Assembly (NCBI GenBank): GCA_031082125.1
Contig: JAVHLM010000027.1
Location: forward strand, 52,890 to 116,889
Length of the DNA: 64,000 nt
Direction of reading: 5' to 3'
DNA from: Candidatus Eremiobacterota bacterium
Lineage (GTDB): Bacteria; Vulcanimicrobiota; CADAWZ01; Ess09-12
Shown: positions 17,076-24,397 of the stretch, piece by piece
Position numbering within the stretch: position 1 is the stretch's first letter
Layout of the letters: the number at the start of each line of letters is the position of its first letter
Notes under the pieces: model-generated
Databases searched by the model: none
What the model was told of the DNA's origin: nothing
Seen by the model: the letters and a program-made list of their open reading frames with translations, nothing else
Translations under genes and position numbers: made by a program

Positions 17076-19406
17076 TTAAAGGCCTCTCCCGCCGCGGGGG
17101 AAGATGAAGGTGAGATTGTGAGGAGCCGTGCCCCTGATGACGAGGTGGCCCTCGTGGAGGCACCGCAGGTGGTGGGCCCTGCAGAGGGTGATGAGGTTGC
17201 CCCCGGTCGTGGGGCCGCCGTGGGAGCGGTATTTGATATGGTGGCCGTGGAGGTTGCGCCGGCACCGGCAGCCGGGGGCCTGGCACTGGTAGTGGTCCCG
17301 GGCGAGGACGCGGCTGTGGAGGTCCCTTTTTTCGGGGTGGTCCCAGGCAGCGAGGAAAGTGTCAAGGAGGGCCTCGATAAAAAGGGCAAGGTCCTGCCCG
17401 CCAGGAGCGGCTCCTTCCGGCCTGCCGGCGGCCCAGAGCCTCACCGCGTGGTTCCAGAGGGGAACGAGGTCCCGTTTCAAAAAGAAGCGGATGAGGGCAC
17501 CCCTGTCCGAGAGGTTTGGCCCGAAGGTTCCCGCTTTGTGGGGGTCCCCAGAGAGGATGGAGAGGATCCCGGGGAGCTCTGGAAACTCCCGGCCCTCGGT
17601 GACCTGCCAGACTGTGACTTCCCCTGAAAAGTGTCCCCCCACCTCGTGTGTGCATTTCTGGACTGGAGCATCCAAACCCATATCCCCATTGGGTTCTGTG
17701 CCATTTGATGCAGGAGCGGGGAGGGGCCCCACCCTCTTGACGGATCTCCCCGTGACGGCCACCTCGAAGGCCTCGGGATGGAGATCCCACTTTTTGTGGA
17801 CAGCCCTCTTCGCGAAGCGGAGGAACCCCTCGACAGCCTGCATGAGGGTGGCCACCGGCACTTGCTGGGCGTATGAGAGCCACGCCCCCTGGACGCGGGT
17901 CCCCTCAATGAAGACCCTGGCAAGATGCCGCGCCTGCTCTGGCGTGAGCTTTCCCGCCTGCACGAGGTCGAGCATATCGGGATACTCGAGATAGCTCCTT
18001 TCTGATTTGATTAAGGAATACGCGGTGCTGCGGGACATTCCCAGGCGCTCCCTGGTGTAGTGCCCAAGGCTCAGGAAGAGCATGTCCCTGTAGAGGCCGA
18101 AATTGTTGAGAGTCCGCAGGAGCCTTCCCTGGTAGAAGGAGAGGGAGTGGCGCAGAGCCGCCATCTTCCGGAGGCGGGCGACCGTCTCGAAAGGATCGGC
18201 GGCAGGGAACCCCACCTGGGACCCATCAGGGACCCCGACGGCGGTATCGGCATCGGGCCTGTGGTGTGCGGGAGCCTGGAATTCCGTGGGAAGCTCCACC
18301 GCGACAGCTTTCCAGGGCAAAAACTCCCAGAGATGAGAGACCTCTTCGAGGTCCTTGTGGACCTGCCGGGCAAGCTCTTTTTCCCGCTCGCCGAAGGAGG
18401 CCTCGTCATCGAGAGAGCCGATGGCACCCGCCAGGGCGCCAAGGAGAAGTGCCTTCTCCTCGATTGCAGGAGCAGCCTCTGTCTCCCTGGAGCCGGAAGC
18501 ATCAGGGCCATCGTGGGAGTGTGCCCCATCGCCGTGGGTGGCGCAGGCTCCCTGGGAGTCATTCCCCTGCTGGCGGCAGAGAGAAGTTCCCGCGGCCTCC
18601 CGGGCCTCAGGCCTCCCTGTCCCGGAATCCTCCGGTGCCTGCAACGTGGTGCCCTGTGCACCGATACCCTCACGCGGCGCCGAAGCGGCGAACTCCGCAA
18701 GAAGGGCCTCCACGAAGCTCTCCGAAGGGAGCTCCGCCTCCTCGATCCTGCGGAAGACCTCGAGGGCCCGATCCCATTTCGCGGCAACGGAAAAAGGAAC
18801 CCGCGCGCTCACGGCGAGGCTCCCTGCGTCCTCCTCGTTGTCATCCCCGGCGACAAGGGAGTCAATGCCGGCCTCCCCGGCACCGGCTTTAAAACGCTTC
18901 ACCTCCTCTTCGATTTCTCTCACGGTGGACTGCATGGCTTTTCGGAGCCACTCATGCTGTGTCTCAGGCGTCACGACCTGGAAAAGATACCGCAGCGCGC
19001 TCTTGCGCAGGCGCCCCTCTTCAAGAGCCTCCCTGATAAGGGGGAACTTCTGCAGCTCAAGGGCATTCCGCATCAGCTCATAGCAGTTCCTTGATGAGAT
19101 CCCCAGCTCTTCTCGCACAAAGTCGCCGACACGGACATAACCGAGCTTCTCGAGCTGCCCGTCAAGGGAGAGAAGGGCCTCCCCGATGAGAAGATCGAGT
19201 GTGACCCCGGCATGGGAGAGGCACCAGAGGTTCCAGTCCAGGACCTCCGCGGTGAGATCGCGAAAGATGTGCCGGCAGTTCGAGCGCGCGAGCACCTCGT
19301 CGGCGCCGTACGTGACCAGCGGGAGGCCGGGGACAGCTTTGAAAACCTGCCCGCCCTCCATGACGGCCTCGTAGCCTGGATACTCGCGGATCACGCCGGT
19401 ATTCAA
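17076..19406 (-). CDS. Large HNH endonuclease with duplicated N-terminal domain
   Basis: A 776-residue protein ending in an HNH nuclease domain: CQAPGCRCRRNL followed by HHIKYRSHGG and LITLCRAHH, giving two zinc-type Cys positions and the HH catalytic core. A helical module occurs twice: VGDFVREELGISSRNCYELMRNA near residue 95 and HYTRERLGMSRSTAYSLIKSE near residue 455, each followed by a K-x-x-x-R-x-L segment. Between them is a long low-complexity Glu/Ala/Ser linker. The start is TTG at 19406, placed by a strong AAGGAGG six bases ahead. A broken relative lies at 42239-43260. Such proteins usually belong to mobile or restriction-like functions; the role here is unknown. Confidence 0.88.
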   Translation of the reverse strand: MNTGVIREYPGYEAVMEGGQVFKAVPGLPLVTYGADEVLARSNCRHIFRDLTAEVLDWNLWCLSHAGVTLDLLIGEALLSLDGQLEKLGYVRVGDFVREELGISSRNCYELMRNALELQKFPLIREALEEGRLRKSALRYLFQVVTPETQHEWLRKAMQSTVREIEEEVKRFKAGAGEAGIDSLVAGDDNEEDAGSLAVSARVPFSVAAKWDRALEVFRRIEEAELPSESFVEALLAEFAASAPREGIGAQGTTLQAPEDSGTGRPEAREAAGTSLCRQQGNDSQGACATHGDGAHSHDGPDASGSRETEAAPAIEEKALLLGALAGAIGSLDDEASFGEREKELARQVHKDLEEVSHLWEFLPWKAVAVELPTEFQAPAHHRPDADTAVGVPDGSQVGFPAADPFETVARLRKMAALRHSLSFYQGRLLRTLNNFGLYRDMLFLSLGHYTRERLGMSRSTAYSLIKSERSYLEYPDMLDLVQAGKLTPEQARHLARVFIEGTRVQGAWLSYAQQVPVATLMQAVEGFLRFAKRAVHKKWDLHPEAFEVAVTGRSVKRVGPLPAPASNGTEPNGDMGLDAPVQKCTHEVGGHFSGEVTVWQVTEGREFPELPGILSILSGDPHKAGTFGPNLSDRGALIRFFLKRDLVPLWNHAVRLWAAGRPEGAAPGGQDLALFIEALLDTFLAAWDHPEKRDLHSRVLARDHYQCQAPGCRCRRNLHGHHIKYRSHGGPTTGGNLITLCRAHHLRCLHEGHLVIRGTAPHNLTFIFPRGGRGL

Positions 19407-19667
19407 AATATCCTCCTTTCATCAATATGGATAAGAAGAAACTTATGTATCTCTTATATCAATTATACCTCATTGCGTTAAGAAAGTCAAAAGATGTGAC
19501 AGCCTGAAAGCCTGTGGTTATCGGGATTGAAGGTCGTCGCCAGATGGCCGTCAGAGGGCCCGGGAGGTTCTTTGTGCGATTTTTCCGCCAGGTGGCCCTT
19601 AAAGGCTCACCAGCGAAGAGAAATGGCCTCCTGCGGCAGGGCGGGGAGGCACGGGAGGGAATGGGTG

Positions 19668-20255
19668 TTATCTGTTCTTTTCCCGCAGGGATTTTTCCGT
19701 GTCCTTGAGGCCGAAGGCCTTCGCGATATCACGGGGCTTCATGCCGAGGGAGTTTTGTGCATCGGGACTGCCGCCCCTCGTTTTCATGATCTCTGCTATT
19801 TCCGGAATGCCGGATAAGACTGACATATGGAGAGGCGTCATGCCGTCGATGGTTGTGGCGGTTATGTCAGCGCCGTTTTCAAGAAAGAGGAGTATGGCTT
19901 CCCTGTTCGGGGCCATTGCCGCAAGGTGAAGGGGGGTATTTCCAAGCCTGTCCCGCGTGGTGAGAGGGGCTCCCCTTGAGAGGAGCAACTCGATTGTCTC
20001 CCTGTGTCCGGGGGACCTTGCGAGCCAGTGAAGGACTGTCATGCCGAGGTTATCCTGGAGATTGACAAGGGAGCCGTCCTGATCAAGCAAGGAAGTCACT
20101 TTTTCCAGGTCATCCTTAAGTGCCGCCCTGTAGAAATCACTCCCGAGGGGATGGGCATCGCAGGTGTTCTCGAAGGGAACATACTGCGCTTCTGTCATAT
20201 TTTTCCACTCCTGTTCATGCCTGTGTTTTGCCGCCCAGTCATGGCTTCTGGACAT
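19668..20255 (-). CDS. Ankyrin-repeat protein
   Basis: A 195-residue protein with four to five ankyrin repeats, for example GMTVLHWLARSPGHRETIELLLSRGA and GNTPLHLAAMAPNREAILLFLENGAD, after a charged N-terminal helix. No signal peptide is evident, so it is probably cytoplasmic. ATG 20255 follows GGGAG with six-base spacing; an upstream ATG at 20303 has no ribosome site. It is the last gene of a probable three-gene minus-strand unit with the nucleotidyltransferase and its small upstream partner. Ankyrin repeats mediate binding; the partner is unknown. Confidence 0.85.
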   Translation of the reverse strand: MSRSHDWAAKHRHEQEWKNMTEAQYVPFENTCDAHPLGSDFYRAALKDDLEKVTSLLDQDGSLVNLQDNLGMTVLHWLARSPGHRETIELLLSRGAPLTTRDRLGNTPLHLAAMAPNREAILLFLENGADITATTIDGMTPLHMSVLSGIPEIAEIMKTRGGSPDAQNSLGMKPRDIAKAFGLKDTEKSLREKNR

Positions 20256-20314
20256 GACGTTCTCCCTGTTTTTTTTATTGAAGAGCCGCCTGGAAAACTC
20301 CATGTGCCGCCGCC

Positions 20315-20821
20315 TTATGGTGTACCTCTCAGGAGGAGATCCTCGAGAAAAGCACGGTCTCTCCTGTCAGCCTCTCTCGTCGTGTCCTTGGTGCGCAGGA
20401 GTATCGATACTGAAGCGAAGGGGATTGGTACGCCCAGAGCAGCATCAATATCAAGTGAATCCGCGGCGTCTTCATAGGTGACATTGCATGCTTTTCCAAG
20501 AAGGTCAACAGTAATCACGTCATTTATCCTGATAACTGAATATGAGGTGATATCCTCCGGATCTATTTCAAGGGCAGCGCCGTCAGGAAGCCGGCCAGGC
20601 GCTTTAATCACTCTCTCCATGTTCTCGGGAGAGCTCTCCACAAGCAGATCGATATCGTGAGTCCCCCTCACAAAGCCATAGTGGTTGAGTGCCATCCCGC
20701 CGATGATGGCATACTGTGCCTTCTCTTCATTGAGAGAGCGGCAGACAGTGACAAGATCCTCTATAGTGGGCGGTCTTGCGTAGCTTTCTTCTGGGTCGCA
20801 ATCAGTTCGTTCTCCATCCAT
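20315..20821 (-). CDS. Small nucleotidyltransferase-fold protein
   Basis: A 168-residue protein with the nucleotidyltransferase signature GGMALNHYGFVRGTHDIDLLVE, in which the GG loop and the DIDL aspartates match the metal-binding site of MNT/AbiEii-like enzymes. Such proteins act as minimal nucleotidyltransferases, and some are toxins or antitoxins. ATG 20821 lies inside the end of the upstream gene (61-base overlap, different frame), so translation is probably coupled. The frame stays open upstream to 21013, but that extension would overlap the neighbour fully. Function beyond nucleotide transfer cannot be read. Confidence 0.8.
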   Translation of the reverse strand: MDGERTDCDPEESYARPPTIEDLVTVCRSLNEEKAQYAIIGGMALNHYGFVRGTHDIDLLVESSPENMERVIKAPGRLPDGAALEIDPEDITSYSVIRINDVITVDLLGKACNVTYEDAADSLDIDAALGVPIPFASVSILLRTKDTTREADRRDRAFLEDLLLRGTP

Positions 20822-20985
20822 AGCTGGGCTTCTTCGAAAGTCCGGAACCGGAAGACTCCTTTCGGGACAGTGTGAGGTGCTTTTTTCAGTGCGATGCCGA
20901 GCCTGAAGAATTCGTTGAGTTCGGAGAGAGAGGGCTTTTTCCCTGTCTTTCTCTTCCCTGCAACTTTTATTGAAAATTCTTCCAT
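20761..20985 (-). CDS. Small hypothetical partner of nucleotidyltransferase
   Basis: A 74-residue basic protein (MEEFSIKVAGKRKTGKKPSL) ending in a helix containing FEEAQLWMENEL. It overlaps the nucleotidyltransferase start by 61 bases on the same strand. Small proteins of this type are often paired with this nucleotidyltransferase family, so a toxin-antitoxin-like or chaperone-like pairing is possible, but I infer this only from arrangement. ATG 20985 is the first start giving the family-like sequence. Confidence 0.7.
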   Translation of the reverse strand: MEEFSIKVAGKRKTGKKPSLSELNEFFRLGIALKKAPHTVPKGVFRFRTFEEAQLWMENELIATQKKATQDRPL

Positions 20986-21192
20986 GATGTTCGCTCCGTG
21001 CCAGGTGGTGCATGCTGCGGTTTCAGGTGCAAAAACACTCACTCACATTATCATATATTATTGCCTCCAAGTCAACCTCGGCCCATCCCTTCCCATGCTC
21101 CCCGGGATTGACTGGCGTCAAGGGAAGCCTTTGTATACAGAGGCCGGAGACAGCGGCTGGAGGAAAACCGGAAATCATGGTATGATCGGGTC

Positions 21193-22116
21193 ATGGCAGA
21201 TAGCAATCTTCCTCGCGGTTGTGGCATGGGCGACATCAAAACCGGGAAGTTGGAGTTGAGCGACGTGTCGAACACGGGCCTGCTCACCGCCTTCTGCCAT
21301 GCCGTCGAGAGCCGGTCGAAGGAGCCCCTTCTCGAAGACCCGCGTGCAGAGGCCATCGCCGATCGCCTGAAGCCCATGCTCGAAAGTTCGCCCGAAAGGC
21401 TTCTCCGGAGCATCGCCCGGGGCAGGTTCCAGGCTGGCCTTGTCGTCCACCTCGCTCTCCGCGCCAGGAAGTACGACCAGTACGCCCGGGACTTCGCCGC
21501 ACGGCACCAGGGCGGCTGCGTGGTCAACTTGGGGTGTGGCCTGGACACGCGCTTCTGGCGCATCGACGACGGCTGCCTGCAGCTGTACGACCTCGACCTC
21601 CCGGAGATGATTTCCCTCAAGCGCGAACTCGTGGAGGAGACCGACCGTTACCATCTCATCGGCTTGTCCGTCCTCGATCACCTCTGGATGGATAGCCCTG
21701 CGGCCGAGCAGGCGGGCCCGTTCCTTTTCCTGGCCGAGGGGCTGCTGATGTACCTGCCGCCCGACGGCGCCCGAGGGCTGATCCTGGAGCTTCAGTCGCG
21801 ATTCCCGGGGAGCGAGCTGGTCTTCGAGACCGTCAACTCGGCCTGGCTCGAGCCGGCCCTGAAGTGGATGATCAATCTCAAGCTGCAGAAGGTGCTGGGT
21901 CTCGGAAAAGGCACGGAGTTCCGGTTCGGCATCCGCGACGGCCACGAGATCGAGGAGTGGAGTCCCGGCATCCACCTGCTGGAGGAGTGGAGCTATTTCG
22001 ACGAGGACGAGCCGAGGATCGGCCTCATCCGCCGTTTCCGCAACTGGAAGCTTCTCCGCTGCGCGCAGTGGACGGTTCGCTGCCTGCTAGGGAAAAGAGC
22101 AGATGAAAAGGAATGA
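21193..22116 (+). CDS. Class I O-methyltransferase (LCMT/PPM family)
   Basis: A 307-residue S-adenosylmethionine-dependent methyltransferase of the leucine carboxyl methyltransferase-like family. The SAM-binding motif VVNLGCGLDTRFWRID and the following acidic DLDLPEMISLK are diagnostic, and FLAEGLLMYLP matches motif IV. In bacteria these enzymes often modify small molecules such as polyketides. The gene is noticeably richer in C-ending codons than its neighbours, hinting at transfer. A TGGTATGAT extended -10 ends six bases before ATG 21193, and no Shine-Dalgarno sequence is seen, so the mRNA may be leaderless. The substrate is unknown. Confidence 0.9.
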   Translation: MADSNLPRGCGMGDIKTGKLELSDVSNTGLLTAFCHAVESRSKEPLLEDPRAEAIADRLKPMLESSPERLLRSIARGRFQAGLVVHLALRARKYDQYARDFAARHQGGCVVNLGCGLDTRFWRIDDGCLQLYDLDLPEMISLKRELVEETDRYHLIGLSVLDHLWMDSPAAEQAGPFLFLAEGLLMYLPPDGARGLILELQSRFPGSELVFETVNSAWLEPALKWMINLKLQKVLGLGKGTEFRFGIRDGHEIEEWSPGIHLLEEWSYFDEDEPRIGLIRRFRNWKLLRCAQWTVRCLLGKRADEKE

Positions 22117-22231
22117 TATTATGAATCCACGCCTTGCTCAATGGTGCAGTTACCTGGCTGTTATTCCAGCGAAGCGGGTGGAGGTTTGACAAGGGAAGGC
22201 GCATGGCAGGAAATTGAAGGGAGGGACTGAA

Positions 22232-22801
22232 ATGGAAATGCTTGAAGGTTTTAAGAGAACGTACACGAAACTCGCTGATACGACGCTGCACCTTATGCGT
22301 AAGGTGCCTGAGGGGAAGGAGGGCTTTACGCCTCCTTCCGGGGAGTTTATGACCCTTGGGCAGCTCATGCATCACCTTGGTGATACGCAGCTGTTTTTGA
22401 GAATGATTTTTGAGGGCTCCCTGCGGGAGCTTGACAAGAATTTCCTTGAATACATGGGCTCGCACCCGAGTTCCACCAAGGAAGAAGCGATAGCCCGCTA
22501 CATGGAAGAATACCGCAAAGTGATGGTTTATATCGACAGGATGACGGAAGAGGAATTCGCCGGTGCCGTTCACTATTTCTGGACTGTCAATGATGAGCCT
22601 CTTCCCTTTATCGCCTTTAACATTATCGAGCATAATGCAAGCCACAAGTACCAGCTGTTTATCTACTTGAAGCTGATGGGGCTTGAAAACATCGATTCAT
22701 TCGCGCTTGCCGGCGAAGATACCGCGCCCCGGGACAAGATCATTGAAATGTACAAAAAGGCTCATGAAGAATACGATAAAAAGCATGGGGTACACGCGTA
22801 G
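22232..22801 (+). CDS. DinB_2-like putative metal-dependent protein
   Basis: A 189-residue DinB-superfamily protein: an N-terminal helix, then LGQLMHHLGDTQ, and a C-terminal HNASHKYQLFIYLKLMG motif supply the three-histidine metal site. Length and helix pattern fit the DinB_2 subgroup. GGGAGGG lies six bases before ATG 22232; the upstream TTG at 22214 is less likely. It follows the methyltransferase by about 115 bases and could share its transcript. The catalytic role is unknown. Confidence 0.88.
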   Translation: MEMLEGFKRTYTKLADTTLHLMRKVPEGKEGFTPPSGEFMTLGQLMHHLGDTQLFLRMIFEGSLRELDKNFLEYMGSHPSSTKEEAIARYMEEYRKVMVYIDRMTEEEFAGAVHYFWTVNDEPLPFIAFNIIEHNASHKYQLFIYLKLMGLENIDSFALAGEDTAPRDKIIEMYKKAHEEYDKKHGVHA

Positions 22802-23130
22802 GCTCTTCTGGCACCGCGGTATGGCCCGCCGCTCTCATCTGCTCTGTTGAGCCATCCAAAAGAACGCTTTGAGCGAGAGAGGCAGGCGGTGCCTGGCCCG
22901 ATGGCTCTTCTCTGATAGAGTTTGTACCTCTGTTATATCGGGGGTGGCCGGGGCAGTGAAGGTGTGCATTAAAAGACTCTTAGAAAGAAGTAAATAAGGG
23001 CGAAGCTCAGGATATGTCGAAATGGTATACTGATCATGGCATGCAGGTGCCCCAGTGTGTCCAGGACTGGATTAACAAGGGAAAGGGAAATTGAGGCCCG
23101 TTAATTGTTACTATGAGAGTCTGTCCCCAC
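22802..23130. other. Gene-free stretch between convergent genes
   Basis: It contains a long-range inverted pair (GAGCCATC near 22850 and GATGGCTC near 22900), a TGGTATACT -10-like sequence near 23024, and a GTCTGTCCCC motif near 23117 of the kind seen in REP-type repeats. No frame with a ribosome site is present. Confidence 0.4.
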
Positions 23131-24120
23131 TCATATCGCCATCCTGGCACAGAGGGCTTCTGCGATTCCCTTGACCCGTGCCGGGGTATAATGATCTTCG
23201 CGAACCCGTGCGAGCCAGTGACGGGGTATGTGCGCCAGTCCACCGAAGGCTCCGCAGATCGAGCCGGCCATTGAAGCTATGGTGTCAGTATCTCCCCCTA
23301 TAAATACAGCTTCATGAATTACCCGCTCAAAGGACTGCCAGTTCGAGAGGAAACAGTATATGGCCATGGGCACAGCTTCCCTGGCCTCGATACCGTTGCC
23401 TAGAATCTGAGCCATTTCTGAGGGCTCACGGCGCTCAGCCAGGCCCCGCGAAAGTATCTGCAGGGCCTCCCGGTAAATAGTCGTATCGTTGGGGAGTTTC
23501 TCAAGAACCTCTCCCAGAGACTGCAGGAATTCGCCGGTCTGTAAAGGCGCGGGCATCCTTATTGCAGCCGCTACAGCTGCCGCCTGCACTATTGCTCCCT
23601 GCACGGCCAGGGGGTGGGAATGGGTCGTGATTGAGGATGTGCGCGCGGCCTTTATCAGGCCCGCGGGATCTCTATGGAAATAGCAGCCGATGGGGCCCGC
23701 ACGCATTGCGGAACCGTTCCCGTAGGAGCCCTCGGGGAACATGAGGGTGGCCAGGGCACGCCAATCCGGAGGATTGCGCTCAAAGGACTCGAGTATCAGG
23801 GCCGTTCCTGAGCCATATCGTCGCGCCGGCCTGAATGATTGATTGAACCGGGTGAGCAGGCTCTTTCCATCGAGCTGGGGATCTTCCAGGAGCCATTCAG
23901 CCACATCGAGTGACATAATGGTATCGTCAGTAAATTGCCCTACAAGCCACTTACGGCCAAGAATTTCCTCCACGTGCTCAATAGCAAGCATATCATCAAT
24001 GGAAGAAAAAGTCTTGCGGATATACCGGGGTGATTCACCCTCGACGACTGCACCGATGATATCCCCTATCATACCGCCGAGGAGGCTGCCCGTGAACCTG
24101 TCGCAAAGTCTCTCATTCAT
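23131..24120 (-). CDS. ADP-ribosylglycohydrolase family protein
   Basis: A 329-residue protein of the DraG/ARH family, which removes ADP-ribose from modified proteins or small molecules. Metal-binding motifs are in place: GSLLGGMIGDIIG at the N-terminus, GQFTDDTIMSLDV in the first metal site, GNGSAMRAGPIG in the middle and FIGGDTDTIASMAG in the second metal site. Length is typical. The start at 24120 is the family-like one; the 13-residue extension to 24159 is not. No ADP-ribosyltransferase gene is visible nearby, so its substrate is unknown. Confidence 0.92.
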   Translation of the reverse strand: MNERLCDRFTGSLLGGMIGDIIGAVVEGESPRYIRKTFSSIDDMLAIEHVEEILGRKWLVGQFTDDTIMSLDVAEWLLEDPQLDGKSLLTRFNQSFRPARRYGSGTALILESFERNPPDWRALATLMFPEGSYGNGSAMRAGPIGCYFHRDPAGLIKAARTSSITTHSHPLAVQGAIVQAAAVAAAIRMPAPLQTGEFLQSLGEVLEKLPNDTTIYREALQILSRGLAERREPSEMAQILGNGIEAREAVPMAIYCFLSNWQSFERVIHEAVFIGGDTDTIASMAGSICGAFGGLAHIPRHWLARVREDHYTPARVKGIAEALCARMAI

Positions 24121-24271
24121 GGAAGGTCTTTCAATATCGAATATCCTGCATACGCACAATTGATTTCCATACTACTATAACAGATTTTTGCATCTTTGAA
24201 CAGCTATACCACAGGGGCTCTGCATAACGTGTAATCAAAATTCCTGCCATGAGGGCTCTTTGTGGTTATAC

Positions 24272-24352
24272 TCCAGAGCATAAGTAATTGCAGCATTCTA
24301 AATTGCCAAATGAGCATGGATACTTAACTCTGGAAACTATGATGCTGCAATT
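24272..24352. repeat. Interleaved inverted repeats (pseudoknot-capable)
   Basis: Pair A: TCCAGAGCATAAGTA (24272-24286) against TACTTAACTCTGGA (24321-24334), 13 paired bases with one bulge. Pair B: AATTGCAGCAT (24286-24296) against ATGCTGCAATT (24342-24352), 11 of 11. B's first arm lies inside loop A and its second arm outside it. It sits in the AT-rich gap before the glycohydrolase gene and past the sensor kinase 3' end. Confidence 0.65.
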
Positions 24353-24397
24353 TATAATGCGCATTACTATAAAATCAACAGGAGGAAGAAAAGCACA

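Noticed and set aside
18060..19094. 344-codon plus-strand frame inside the HNH gene
   Set aside because: Shadow of a GC-rich gene on the other strand; no ribosome site and no family.
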